From CAYXDO01 sp964463485 (lineage in GTDB: Bacteria > Myxococcota > Kuafuiibacteriia > Kuafuiibacteriales > Kuafuiibacteriaceae), in NCBI GenBank assembly GCA_964463485.1, contig CAYXDO010000006.1, positions 71,513-135,512 on the forward strand: a DNA stretch of 64,000 nucleotides. Direction: 5' to 3'. Within the stretch, counting starts at the first letter, position 1; the number at the start of each line of letters is the position of its first letter. Below the pieces are notes generated by a model. The model was not told the DNA's origin. It saw nothing but the letters and a program-made list of their open reading frames with translations, and searched no databases. The position numbers and the translations under genes were made by a program. This document shows positions 8,060 through 17,340 of this stretch, in pieces.

Positions 8060-10126
8060 ATGCTTTCACGTACGCTGCTCGTCTCCTTGTTGACGGGATG
8101 CGCGGGCTACCAGGCTCCGGCTTCGACCCCTTTGCCGCCGGCCCAGAGTGATCTCGCGACAGGGATGCCGGCTGAGCTCGTCGTACCGCTCGGGCATGAA
8201 GGCCCTGTGCGCGTGGTGGTCGCGAGCGCTGATGGGGTCCTCGCTGCGTCGGCCGGATCGGACGGGACCGTGCGTATCTGGGAGCTCGGCGCCGGGCGCG
8301 AAGTTCGCGTGATTCGAGGCGTCGGCGCGGAGGTGCTGGCGTTCACGCCCGACGCCCGGGTCCTTGCGTTGGGAGGTGAGAGCCTCGTGCTCGCCAAGGT
8401 TTCCACCGGAGAGACAGTCCACCCGATCCAGACGGAAGGCCCCGTAAGGGCGGTGGCCTTTGGCAAGGCTGGAAGCTGGGTGGGCGCCGCGGTGGGCTCG
8501 AGAGTTCAGCTGTTCGAAGTCTCTTCGGGAGCGCCGGTGGCTCGCTTGGAGGGGTCAGCCGAGATCACCGCGATGGCCTTCGCGCCGGATCGTTCCCTGC
8601 TCGCCATCGGCGACGTCGAAGGAGACGTGACCCTGTTCGACCTCGGCACTGGGGAGCGCCTCTTGACGCTCGGGTCGTGGCTCTCGCGACTCTTCGGCCT
8701 CGGAACTCACGACTCAGCCGTCGCCGGCCTGGCCTTTTCGAACGACGGCGCTTGGCTCGCCAGCGTGTCCCAAGAAGGTGAGTTGCTGCGAACCGATGTC
8801 GCCACCGCAGAGGTCCTGGGCGAAGCCAGGGCTACCGACGCCCTGGGTGTGTCCGTCGCCGGAGACGGACGCTCGGTGCTCGTGACGACGGACGGAGCGG
8901 TCGAAGGGTTCGACGTACCCTCCTATCGAAGACTCTTTCGGCAACTCATCCCTGGCGCCAAGTCCTCTGCCGCCGGCGTCGGGCTGTACGTCGTCGCTGG
9001 CGACGACCTCGTCATGCTCGATTCGCAAGGCGGGATGAAGGAGAGACTTCGCGGTCACGCAACGCAGATCTTCGAGCTCGGCCAAGTGAGCTCGAGCTGG
9101 ATACTCGCGGGAGCGGCGAGCGCCGGGCTATTGCTCCTCGACACCGGCGCGGCGACGACCTCGGTCGTGGAGCTTCCCGGCACGACCGGCGCAGATCGGC
9201 ACGCCGGGGCGCTCCGCTTCACTTTGGCGGGCCCGACCTTGACACTCATCGAAGCCGGTGCCTTGGGGCAGAAGGCCGCAGTCCTCGATCTGGCTTCCAC
9301 GAATCCAGCTCGAGTCTTCCCGGACGATCCCTTTGCGCTCGAGGCGGTCGACGTCTCCGCCAGCGCAAACGGCAAAGTGGTGGCGATGCTTGCGAACCTG
9401 GGCATCGTGCTCTTCGAAGCGACTTCGGGCCGGGAGCTCATTCGGTTCTCCGTCGATCGCGCCGTATCCAAAAGCGGGGAGCTCATCTACACCGCGGACA
9501 GTCAGCGGCTCGCGGCGATCATCGACTTTCGAGTCCGGGTCTATGACGGCGTAGAGGGCCGGCTGATTTGGCGCGACGCCCGTACGACTCGAGACATCGC
9601 GTACACCGGGGACGAGGAGCTCTTGGTCGCCGCCGGTCCGGACGGCGTGGCGCTCTTCGCTGCCTTGGACGGCAAGGAACGCGGCGTGCTCGAGCACCTC
9701 GACGCCACGGCCGTGGCGACCTCGAAACGAGACCCGAGGAGAGTTGCGAGCGGAGACGCGAACGGAGAGATCCGGGTGTTCGACACGAAGGAAGGGCTGC
9801 TGAGATTCAAGATCGAGCGCGCCCATCGCGGAGCCGTGCGGGCGCTGTTTTACGACGACACCAAAGACGTGCTGCTCTCGACGGGTGAAGACGGCGCGGC
9901 GGCGGTGTTTCGGGCGAACGACGGTCGAGAGGTTCTGCGGCTGTTCCGGGTGGGTCGTGAGGACTTTCTGGTGACCTCGCCCGACGGCCGCTTCGACGTG
10001 TCCGAAGGCGTGGGGTCCCGAGTGTACTCCGTACGAGGCGCCAAGAGCTTCGACGTCTCCGAATCCTCTGGCAGAACGAAGGGACTCCTCGCGGCGCTCC
10101 TCGCCGAGCTCTCCGGATCGAAGTGA
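8060..10126 (+). CDS. WD40-repeat lipoprotein
   Basis: A 688-residue protein with a lipoprotein signal (LLVSLLTGC, lipobox Cys near residue 14) followed by a Pro-rich linker and many WD40-type blades. Examples are AASAGSDGTVRIWELGAG in the N-terminal propeller and LLSTGEDGAAAVFRANDG in the C-terminal one. The length fits two seven-bladed propellers. It should be anchored to the inner or outer membrane on the periplasmic side and act as a protein-binding scaffold. The stop overlaps the GTG start of a downstream AmpG-like permease (GTGA), so the two are probably co-translated. The partner protein is unknown. Confidence 0.8.
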   Translation: MLSRTLLVSLLTGCAGYQAPASTPLPPAQSDLATGMPAELVVPLGHEGPVRVVVASADGVLAASAGSDGTVRIWELGAGREVRVIRGVGAEVLAFTPDARVLALGGESLVLAKVSTGETVHPIQTEGPVRAVAFGKAGSWVGAAVGSRVQLFEVSSGAPVARLEGSAEITAMAFAPDRSLLAIGDVEGDVTLFDLGTGERLLTLGSWLSRLFGLGTHDSAVAGLAFSNDGAWLASVSQEGELLRTDVATAEVLGEARATDALGVSVAGDGRSVLVTTDGAVEGFDVPSYRRLFRQLIPGAKSSAAGVGLYVVAGDDLVMLDSQGGMKERLRGHATQIFELGQVSSSWILAGAASAGLLLLDTGAATTSVVELPGTTGADRHAGALRFTLAGPTLTLIEAGALGQKAAVLDLASTNPARVFPDDPFALEAVDVSASANGKVVAMLANLGIVLFEATSGRELIRFSVDRAVSKSGELIYTADSQRLAAIIDFRVRVYDGVEGRLIWRDARTTRDIAYTGDEELLVAAGPDGVALFAALDGKERGVLEHLDATAVATSKRDPRRVASGDANGEIRVFDTKEGLLRFKIERAHRGAVRALFYDDTKDVLLSTGEDGAAAVFRANDGREVLRLFRVGREDFLVTSPDGRFDVSEGVGSRVYSVRGAKSFDVSESSGRTKGLLAALLAELSGSK

Positions 10127-11328
10127 TCGCGTTTCGAAAGCTCGGCCTACTCACCGCGCTGTACGTTGCGGAAGGCCTACCCTTTGGCTTCCAAGCCACA
10201 GCCCTCCCCGTCTTCCTCCGTGAGCGAGGCGTGTCGCTCGCCGCGATCGGATTCCTCTCCGCGCTGTCGCTCCCGTGGCTCTTGAAGGCGCTCTGGTCGC
10301 CGCTCGTGGATCGCTACGGCACCAAGCGAAAGCAGTGGATCATCCCGATGCAGCTCGGGATCGCGGTGAGTTGCCTGATCGCCGCGTTCCTCCCTGAGGG
10401 TTCCCTTCGAGTCCTCCTCGCGCTCGTCTTTCTCATGAATTGCTTCGCCGCGACCATGGACATCGCCGTCGATGGGCTCGCCGTAGACTTACTCTCCTCC
10501 GAAGAGCTCGGGATCGGTAACGCGGGCCAAGTCGTCGGCTACAAGCTCGGCATGCTCACAGGGGGCGGCTTGCTGGTCTACGCGAGCAAGGACGTCGGCT
10601 GGAGCGGACTATTCGGCCTCATGAGTGCCCTCCTCGTCGTCCTTTGCCTCGCGGTCTCCCTCTTCGACGAACCCGAGCGATCGTACTCGACCGAGAGCTC
10701 TCCTTCGCTGCGTGAGATCGTAGGGGCGACCTTCGGCGCCATGCGAGCGGGCGCCGCTTGGCAACTTCTGGTCCTCGTGGCCACTTACAAAATCGGAGAG
10801 GCGATGATCGACTCGATGTGGAAGCCGTTCCTCGTCGACCACGGAGTTCCGGCCGCTTCGATCGGTCTTTGGGTTGGTACCTACGGGATGGTCGCATCTC
10901 TCTTCGGCTCGATGCTCGGTGGAATCGCGGCCACCCGGGTGAGACTCGAATCGGCCTTGGCGCTCTTTGCCGCGCTCCGAGTGTTCCCGATGCTGGGACA
11001 GGTCTGGATCGCGCTCACCGAGGTCACTCCGACCGCGGTGATCTCGGTGGGTTGCGGGGAACATTTCTTTGGTGGCGCGATGACGAGTGTGATGTTCGCG
11101 TTGATGATGTCGCGCGTGGATCCGAGGATCGGAGCGACGCACTACACCGTGTTGGCGAGTATCGAAGTCCTCGGCAAGCTCCCGGCCGGGCCGATCGCGG
11201 GGATCCTGTCCGAGCGTCTCGGGTTCGGCCTCGTCGCTGGGCTTGGAACGGCCCTCTCGACGGCCTTCGTCCCGTTCGCCGCCTGGGCCGCTCGCTCCTC
11301 CAAAACACCGGCGCGGCCCGGGGGCTGA
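10123..11328 (+). CDS. AmpG-like MFS permease
   Basis: A 401-residue integral membrane protein with about 12 hydrophobic segments. The N-terminus YVAEGLPFGFQ and the loop KALWSPLVDRYG match the AmpG / acetyl-CoA transporter branch of the major facilitator superfamily. AmpG imports anhydromuropeptides for cell-wall recycling, so that substrate is a reasonable guess but not shown. The GTG start overlaps the stop of the WD40 lipoprotein gene by four bases. It is followed after 62 bp by rpsN on the same strand. Confidence 0.8.
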   Translation: MIAFRKLGLLTALYVAEGLPFGFQATALPVFLRERGVSLAAIGFLSALSLPWLLKALWSPLVDRYGTKRKQWIIPMQLGIAVSCLIAAFLPEGSLRVLLALVFLMNCFAATMDIAVDGLAVDLLSSEELGIGNAGQVVGYKLGMLTGGGLLVYASKDVGWSGLFGLMSALLVVLCLAVSLFDEPERSYSTESSPSLREIVGATFGAMRAGAAWQLLVLVATYKIGEAMIDSMWKPFLVDHGVPAASIGLWVGTYGMVASLFGSMLGGIAATRVRLESALALFAALRVFPMLGQVWIALTEVTPTAVISVGCGEHFFGGAMTSVMFALMMSRVDPRIGATHYTVLASIEVLGKLPAGPIAGILSERLGFGLVAGLGTALSTAFVPFAAWAARSSKTPARPGG

Positions 11329-11390
11329 ACACCGATCGACTCGAAAGTTGTTGCCAAACCGAGCCTGACGAACGACACCGCCAACTCCCG

Positions 11391-11696
11391 ATGGCCAAGT
11401 TGTCCAAGGTGATGATGAACGATCGCCGCCGCGAGATGGCGGCGCAGTACGCGAAGAAGCGCGCTGAGCTGAAGGAGATCATCCGCAAGCCGACGTCGAA
11501 CGACGACGATCGCGAGCGGGCGCTCCGGAAACTCAATGGGCTTCCGCGGAACTCGAGCCCGGTCCGCGTGCGCAACCGTTGCCGCGTGACGGGTCGCTCG
11601 CGCGGTTATTACCGCAAGTTCGAGCTCTCGCGCATTTCGCTGCGAGATCTCGGGCTAGCCGGCAAGATCCCGGGCCTCACGAAGTCGAGCTGGTAG
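11391..11696 (+). CDS. rpsN: 30S ribosomal protein S14, zinc-free (C-minus) type
   Basis: A 101-residue S14, which binds the 3' domain of 16S rRNA in the small-subunit head. MAKLSKVMMNDRRREMAAQY at the N-terminus, LNGLPRNSSPVRVRNRCRVT and GLAGKIPGLTKSSW at the end are diagnostic. Only one cysteine is present, so the CxxC...CxxC zinc ribbon of the short S14 is absent; this is the long zinc-independent form. It is not in a ribosomal operon. It sits alone, converging with and overlapping by 20 bp the gene of a ZIP-like membrane protein. That suggests a zinc-sparing paralogue, although it could be the only S14 of the genome. Confidence 0.95.
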   Translation: MAKLSKVMMNDRRREMAAQYAKKRAELKEIIRKPTSNDDDRERALRKLNGLPRNSSPVRVRNRCRVTGRSRGYYRKFELSRISLRDLGLAGKIPGLTKSSW

Positions 11697-13056
11697 GTCC
11701 CGCGTTTCCGTCCAGCGCCGCGCTGGAGCCGCTCTGCTCTAGGCCGAGAGCCACGATGACGGTCTGACGTGGACCGAACGTGAGGACGGCCGCGATGACA
11801 GCGAGCGACATCACTCCGAGCGACACCCACCCCAGCTCATCAGCCCGAACGCCGACATTCATCATCGCCGCGGACGAGCCGATCCATCCACAGGCGGCGG
11901 CAGCGACGCCGCCCAAAACGACGCGCACGGGCACGACTTCTCGAGACTCGGGACTCACGAAGGCAAGCCTTCGCGCGAAGAACGACGCAAGGAGCGAGAT
12001 CGCCGCCGGGCTCGGCAGCAGCACCGCGATCGCGCCGGTGGCCACCAAAGGCATGGGCGAGATCATGCCGACGGCCGCGCCGAGGATGGCGAGACTGGGA
12101 ACGACCGGCGACGTCGCCTGTGATGCCAGGCCTGCGGCGAGCAGCATGAGCCCCGCGGGAGGAACCAACTCGAGGCCGCTCTTTGCGTTCTCAGACCAAG
12201 CCCTTCTTAGAGCCACAACGACCATCGCGGGCACAAGCCACGTCGCAGCACCTAGCCCGAGCTCGAAGGCGCTGACGGCGGCGACGACACCCAATCCGCG
12301 CGGAACGGGTGTGCGTAGGAGCAAGAGATCCAAGAGCAATCCTCCGAGCGCGGATGGACCGGCCCGAACCAAGGCCTCGGACCACGGCTGCATCATCCCA
12401 TGCTCGTGACCTTCGGGAACCAGCAGGAGCAATCCGACTCCAAACAAGAACCCCGCGCTCGACGGCAGCCGATCACCGGCAGATCCTTGTGGCCCATGGG
12501 CGACAACGACGTGCAGGAGCGAGCCGGCGATCAACGCGGACATGTAAGCGGCGAACGGACCGTGAAAGATCTCGACGCGATCACCGACGAAGAAGCCCAA
12601 GGTCGTAGCGAGCGCGTCGAGCACGAGCACCACGTACGCGAGCTGCCGCGGACGGATCATCCAAAACACGAACAGCCCCGAAGGCACTCGGTGCAGGAGC
12701 ACGGCGACGGTCAGGCCCGGATCCGAAGAAGCCGTAAGGGCCGCGCCGTCGAGCATCGCGTGCACGCTCAAACCGACCACCGCGATCACGAGCGTACCGC
12801 GCTCTGCGAGACGTGCGGATGGTCGGCTCTCGAGCAAGCGAGGCAAGGCTGATCCTACAGCGGCGGCCAACACGGCCCATGCGCCGCCGCGCCCGAGCGC
12901 GTCGGGCAGCACGCGCGCGACGACGAGCGCGACGATCGATCCCATGACGAAGCCGTCGACGAGCGCGAGGAGTCGGCGATTCTCGAGCCGCGACAACAGG
13001 AGTGGTCCGACGGCGAGCGCGGCGAGCGCCGAACCAAGCAAGAAGAGGCCGTGCAT
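11677..13056 (-). CDS. Polytopic membrane protein with ZIP-like N-terminal half
   Basis: A 459-residue, very hydrophobic protein with roughly 11-13 membrane segments. In the N-terminal half, VHAMLDGAAL (H99, D103) and LLHRVPSGLFVFW (H122, P125) sit where ZIP transporters place their metal-binding helices IV and V (HNxPEG and HExPH). A His-containing segment GSLLHVVVAHG and an acidic/His loop VPEGHEHGMM follow. The C-terminal half looks like a second permease unit, possibly of the DUF318/ArsP type, but I cannot confirm that. Metal transport is an inference strengthened by the neighbouring zinc-free S14 gene. It converges with rpsN. Confidence 0.5.
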   Translation of the reverse strand: MHGLFLLGSALAALAVGPLLLSRLENRRLLALVDGFVMGSIVALVVARVLPDALGRGGAWAVLAAAVGSALPRLLESRPSARLAERGTLVIAVVGLSVHAMLDGAALTASSDPGLTVAVLLHRVPSGLFVFWMIRPRQLAYVVLVLDALATTLGFFVGDRVEIFHGPFAAYMSALIAGSLLHVVVAHGPQGSAGDRLPSSAGFLFGVGLLLLVPEGHEHGMMQPWSEALVRAGPSALGGLLLDLLLLRTPVPRGLGVVAAVSAFELGLGAATWLVPAMVVVALRRAWSENAKSGLELVPPAGLMLLAAGLASQATSPVVPSLAILGAAVGMISPMPLVATGAIAVLLPSPAAISLLASFFARRLAFVSPESREVVPVRVVLGGVAAAACGWIGSSAAMMNVGVRADELGWVSLGVMSLAVIAAVLTFGPRQTVIVALGLEQSGSSAALDGNAGPTSSTS

Positions 13057-13157
13057 TCGCGGAAGGCGCCAGTCGACCGTGTAAAGAGGCGACAGTCGAC
13101 ACCAATCTGCCGGCGCTCACGCTCGAGTTGCGCCTTGGAGCGGTCTGGTCGATCGCT

Positions 13158-14432
13158 CTAGTGCTTGCGGGAGAAGGGCCACAGCCGCCGCAGTCCTTCT
13201 TTCTGGCCTCGAAGGTTGGCCGCGTGTCGCGAAAGCGCAGCGCCGAGCTCTTCCGCCGAGGGCCATCGATCCTGCGGCGACTTCTTCAAACCCCGCTCGA
13301 TCGTTTGCCAAAGCGAATCGGTCTCCGCGCCGGCGAGTCCCTCGGGAATTGGATCGGGCATCTTCGAGGCGACGTTGGTGAGAACCTCGGCCAGCTTGCC
13401 GTGGGCGAAGGGCTGCATCCCCGTAAGCATTTCGTAGAGGACCAAACAGACGGCGTGGAGGTCGGTTTGTGCCGTCGCCGGCTCCCCATACACCTGCTCA
13501 GGAGCCATATAACTCGGCGTTCCCACCACCATGCCGATCTGCGTGAGCCGCTCCGCGTTCTCCACGGTCGCAGCGCCAAAATCGAGGATCTTGGCCTGCG
13601 CTCGCTCGCCCGATCGCACGATGAACAAGTTCGAAGGCTTCAAGTCGCGATGGGTCACACCTGCCGCGTGCGCAGCGGAAAGCGCATCGCAGACTTGAGC
13701 CCCCAACAGGAGCGCTGCTTCGGGATCGATGGTCTTGTCGCGATCGAGCAGCGAGCGAAGATCTTCGCCTTCGAGCCTTTCGACGATCATGAACAGCCTT
13801 CCGTCCGGCGTTCGATCGAAGTCATCGACTTCGACGACGCCGGCGTGGCGAATTCGAGCGAGCGCACGCGCTTCGCGCACGAACCGCTGAGCGAGGCTGA
13901 GATCGGGCGACGCGGAATGAAGGAGCTTGATCGCGACTCGCCTGTCGAGGTGCAGGTGCCGCGCGTCATAAACCGTCCCCATGGCGCCTTCGCCGAGCAC
14001 TCCCACGATCTCGTACTTTCCTGAGAACAGCGCCCGCACGCCCTCCAGCGTTGGCGCCGCGGGCGACGGAACGACCTCGGGCTCCGAGCTCCACTCGGCT
14101 GGGTCGAGCTTCTCACCCAAGATCACTCTGGGCTCGGCGACGCTCACCCTGGGCTCGGCTCCGCCTGGGTCCGTCGGCGGGTCCAACCCTTGAACGACCT
14201 GCACTTCGACCGGATCCACTGGCTCGAGACCAGTCATCGTCGGCGCATCGAGAACCGACGGCGCATCCGAGGAAGCCGCCGCCGTCGGGTCGCTTGACTC
14301 GACCGAAGGCGCCTCGGAGAGCGTGTCTTGCGCAAGAAGCTCGGTCGACCGGCTCGTTTCCGGTGAAGCGGCGAGCGGCGGAGTCGGCTCCTCCGAAGTC
14401 TCCACGGTAAGCAGACGACTCGGAAGCCTCAT
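13158..14432 (-). CDS. Ser/Thr protein kinase (PknB-like)
   Basis: A 424-residue soluble kinase. The N-terminal 135 residues are a low-complexity acidic linker; the kinase domain runs from about 140 to 405. Key residues are present: glycine loop GEGAMGTVY (147-155), VAIK lysine 169, HRDLKPSN with D263, DFG at 284-286, and SYMAPEQ in the activation segment. It is therefore predicted to be active. No membrane segment is visible, and the protein ends in a short basic tail, WPFSRKH. It starts two bases after the stop of the upstream DUF4388-like gene, so the two form an operon and probably a signalling pair. Confidence 0.92.
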   Translation of the reverse strand: MRLPSRLLTVETSEEPTPPLAASPETSRSTELLAQDTLSEAPSVESSDPTAAASSDAPSVLDAPTMTGLEPVDPVEVQVVQGLDPPTDPGGAEPRVSVAEPRVILGEKLDPAEWSSEPEVVPSPAAPTLEGVRALFSGKYEIVGVLGEGAMGTVYDARHLHLDRRVAIKLLHSASPDLSLAQRFVREARALARIRHAGVVEVDDFDRTPDGRLFMIVERLEGEDLRSLLDRDKTIDPEAALLLGAQVCDALSAAHAAGVTHRDLKPSNLFIVRSGERAQAKILDFGAATVENAERLTQIGMVVGTPSYMAPEQVYGEPATAQTDLHAVCLVLYEMLTGMQPFAHGKLAEVLTNVASKMPDPIPEGLAGAETDSLWQTIERGLKKSPQDRWPSAEELGAALSRHAANLRGQKEGLRRLWPFSRKH

Positions 14433-14434
14433 GG

Positions 14435-15901
14435 CTATTGCACGGCGACCAACTTGAGCGCCAGCAACGCGATCATGAGCTGCTGAAGGGCGTCTCGAGA
14501 CATTGGAGCCTCGCGGATCGTGTCTTCCAACAGACGCGGTACGCTGAGTGTCTCGACAAATCGCTGGTGCTCCGACTTCAGCTTCAACTTGGCGAGGCGG
14601 TCGGTGTCGCTGATCAGCTTGAGCGACTTGGTCCTGCGTTCGTCAAAGTAGCGACGCATCACGTCCGGAGGCAAACGGCGCGCGCCATACACGAGCACAT
14701 CCTTCAGGACACGGTCGAATGAAACGGCCAGGAGAGCGGCCGGGTCGACCATCGCCTCGACCGAATACTTGCCAGTGGCCCCAGAGATGCCTTCGGCGTG
14801 CCCAAGGAGGAGATCGCGAAACGCCGACGCCAACCGATTGGAAGCGATGTTCCCTCTACTCGCGAGCGCGCGAGTCGCCTGGCGATCGTCCCCTTTCGCT
14901 TTGCTCGAGAGGTCGTCCTTCTCCGATTGGGTGAGGACCTTGGCCTTCACCAGCACATCGAGCACGCCCTCTTGGTTGGGCGTCCAAATCCCGACGATGA
15001 GCCCTGGCGGCGCCAGCTGGAGGGCGTACTCGCCGAGTGTCACGCGTACCTCGCGCTCCGTGGCCCGAGCTGCGAGCAGCACCGCCACTGGGCTCAGCGT
15101 CCCCGACAGAGCGATCGGAGCGAACAAGTCTTCGGGGCTCGCGGGCGCGACCAGCGCTCCCGATCCCAGCCCGACCGGAGGAGCGGGCTCGGGGCCGGGC
15201 GATTTCGTCTCCGAGCGCGGCGCCGGCTTCGGGAGCTCGGGCGCCGTGGCGACCACCGGCTCGGAGATCGGCGCCAGCGCAGCTGGCGCGTCGTCGCTCA
15301 CGTCCGTCTTGTCGCCCCACGGATCGGATCCGGCGATCTCGTTCAGCCGAAACTCGGAGGTCGCCGACGCGATCAGATCTTGCTCCTCGAGAAGCTCGTG
15401 ATAGCGGTCCTGGGCGGATGGATTCAGGATGTGAATCGAATCCCGCATCGCCCGAAGCTCGCGCTTGGCTTTGTCGTGTTGATTGATTTGCAGGCAGATC
15501 ACTCGGTCCTGAACGAGTACGACCTCGCCTTGGAACTTCGCCTCACCCTCGAGCCCTGCGCAGGTGATCCGGAAGAGGCCGGATGTTCTCAGCTTGGGAG
15601 GGTCTTGGGCCCAAACCATCAGCCCCGGCGTTCGCTCGATGGTGTCGACCTCGACGAGAAACTCAGCTTGGTCACGAAAATGGATCTCCCACTTTTCCTT
15701 CAGCTCTCCGGTCGCCACTGACGGCAGTCTACTCAGACCCGCCGTGACGTCGAGCACTTTTCTAATTTCCAACCGCTGAGCCCGCGGCCACTTCGGGCTT
15801 CGCCCAACAGAGACCTCGATGGGGAGTTGCGGCCAAGGTCGCAGTGACTCGCCTCGTTCGACCTCGTCCAGGAATTCTTCGAGCGACGGAATCGATTCCA
15901 T
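14435..15901 (-). CDS. PilZ/DUF4388-like protein, kinase partner
   Basis: A 488-residue protein in three parts. Residues 30-150 resemble a PilZ-like beta barrel. A Pro/Ala-rich linker follows (about 200-260). The C-terminal region contains a DUF4388-like pattern: PIALSGTLSPVAVLLAARAT, then a winged-helix-like KAKVLTQSEKDDLSSKAK and a late RRYFDERRTKSLKL helix. DUF4388 proteins are common in myxobacterial signalling operons. It is the first gene of a pair with the Ser/Thr kinase downstream and is a candidate substrate or localiser of it. Only 16 bp separate its start from the divergent gene at 15918, so the two promoters must overlap. No function can be assigned. Confidence 0.55.
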   Translation of the reverse strand: MESIPSLEEFLDEVERGESLRPWPQLPIEVSVGRSPKWPRAQRLEIRKVLDVTAGLSRLPSVATGELKEKWEIHFRDQAEFLVEVDTIERTPGLMVWAQDPPKLRTSGLFRITCAGLEGEAKFQGEVVLVQDRVICLQINQHDKAKRELRAMRDSIHILNPSAQDRYHELLEEQDLIASATSEFRLNEIAGSDPWGDKTDVSDDAPAALAPISEPVVATAPELPKPAPRSETKSPGPEPAPPVGLGSGALVAPASPEDLFAPIALSGTLSPVAVLLAARATEREVRVTLGEYALQLAPPGLIVGIWTPNQEGVLDVLVKAKVLTQSEKDDLSSKAKGDDRQATRALASRGNIASNRLASAFRDLLLGHAEGISGATGKYSVEAMVDPAALLAVSFDRVLKDVLVYGARRLPPDVMRRYFDERRTKSLKLISDTDRLAKLKLKSEHQRFVETLSVPRLLEDTIREAPMSRDALQQLMIALLALKLVAVQ

Positions 15902-15917
15902 GGGGTAGCCTGGCCGG

Positions 15918-16193
15918 ATGGACTTTGGTCAGACGCTGAGTCCCAAGTGGATCAGGGTCAAGGCGGCGATGTTCATCGCGATCGCAGTCTCCTCGACTAC
16001 GCTCCTCTTGCTCGAGCGACCGGACCTGAAGACCGCCTTCCTCCTCGGCTGCACGATTTGGGGCTCGTGTCGAGCTTATTACTTCGTGTTTTACGCGCTG
16101 GAGAAATACGTCGACGCCGAATTTCGGTACTCCGGCCTCTTTGACCTCGCGCGCCACTCGCACAAGCGGCACAAGCGGCACGAGCGAGCCTGA
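15918..16193 (+). CDS. Small two-TM membrane protein
   Basis: A 91-residue protein with two predicted membrane helices (AAMFIAIAVSSTTLLLL and a segment around FLLGCTIWGSCRAYYFVFYA). It has a basic His/Arg-rich C-terminus (HSHKRHKRHERA), probably cytoplasmic. I do not recognise a family. The stop is one base before the GTG start of the next gene, so the two are likely co-expressed. It may help insert or anchor the exported neighbour, which is inference only. Confidence 0.6.
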   Translation: MDFGQTLSPKWIRVKAAMFIAIAVSSTTLLLLERPDLKTAFLLGCTIWGSCRAYYFVFYALEKYVDAEFRYSGLFDLARHSHKRHKRHERA

Positions 16194-16194
16194 G

Positions 16195-17340
16195 GTGCAG
16201 CTCGTGCTCGTCCAGCTTCTGGCTGCAATCGCCATCACCTCGTCTTTGCCGACCGAGACTCATGGCGGGCCTGAAACGTCCGAACAGAACGGCGACAGTC
16301 TTCGGTATTACTATTTCAATCCCGATGGTCTGGGTGCACACGCTTTTCAGACGCCGATCAGCCTCGTGATCGCGGGTGGGTTCTCTCCTTTCTTCGAACG
16401 CCGAATCGACGCCTTCGACTATGAGTCCGGAGCAAAGAAGCTCGTTGGACAATTGACCGATCCGTTCAACACCATCGCCGATTATGGGATCGATCGGTTC
16501 CTGCTGGGTGAGTTCATCCCGAATCCTGGGTATGAGTCCGGTCAATGGGTACCCAACTACACTTGGCACCTGGTCGGAGGCGGCTTCCGAAATCGCCAGC
16601 TCCGGGAATACTTCCACCACCGCGGCGCCACACATCCTCGGCTGTACTCGTGGCTGGTCTCCTACGCCTCGCACCTCCTGAACGAGCTGATCGAGGCGGA
16701 GCGTTATGGGCCGGGTGCGGTGGACGGAATTGCGGACCTGTACTTCTTCGACTGGGTAGGGAAGTTGATCTTCGACTTGGACGCGGTCAACGAGGTGGCG
16801 ACGGAGATCTTTCATCTGACGGACTGGACGACCCAGACTCAGTGGATTCCTCGGACGAGCCAGCTCATGAACATCGGCCAACTCTATTGGTTGCGACTGC
16901 AACTGTTCGGGCCGCTGAGCTTGAGCGCGTTGACCGGGGAGCTTACGAACACGGTCAACCTCACCTTCGAGCTCGGTTCGGAGCAACTCTCCCTGGGCCT
17001 CGGACTGAAACCCAACGCGATCCTGGAGTCGAACTCCGGCACGCCGGAGGCCGAAGCCTTGCACGTGACTTTCGGGGTGTACCTCTCGCGGGCCGACAAC
17101 CCTGTCGTCGTGGCGACGTACGAGTCGAGCTACCGCTTCGCCGAATCGGACACAGGGAGGAAAAGCCGCGACGACGATATCTTCGTGATGAATGTCTATC
17201 CTGGATGGTTCGACTGGGGTGAGTTTGCGCCTGGCTTCAGCCTGGGGGTGCGACGGGAGGCCATTTTTCTCGCCCTCTCGCACGGAGCCTGGCCTATTGG
17301 CATCTCCGTGGGTCCCTTGGGTCGCCAGCGATCGTGGTGA
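16195..17340 (+). CDS. Exported protein of unknown function
   Basis: A 381-residue protein starting at GTG 16195 with a signal peptide (VQLVLVQLLAAIAITSSLP). The mature part is rich in aromatic residues and beta-strand-like alternation, for example SLRYYYFNPDGLG, YTWHLVGGGFRNRQLREYF and VVATYESSYRFAES. This is compatible with a periplasmic or outer-membrane beta protein. The HLVGGG...REYF patch resembles the start of membrane-associated DUF3943-type proteins, but I would not assign it. A longer frame begins at 16141 without a signal peptide. The GTG lies one base after the preceding stop, which favours the shorter form and translational coupling. Confidence 0.6.
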   Translation: MQLVLVQLLAAIAITSSLPTETHGGPETSEQNGDSLRYYYFNPDGLGAHAFQTPISLVIAGGFSPFFERRIDAFDYESGAKKLVGQLTDPFNTIADYGIDRFLLGEFIPNPGYESGQWVPNYTWHLVGGGFRNRQLREYFHHRGATHPRLYSWLVSYASHLLNELIEAERYGPGAVDGIADLYFFDWVGKLIFDLDAVNEVATEIFHLTDWTTQTQWIPRTSQLMNIGQLYWLRLQLFGPLSLSALTGELTNTVNLTFELGSEQLSLGLGLKPNAILESNSGTPEAEALHVTFGVYLSRADNPVVVATYESSYRFAESDTGRKSRDDDIFVMNVYPGWFDWGEFAPGFSLGVRREAIFLALSHGAWPIGISVGPLGRQRSW

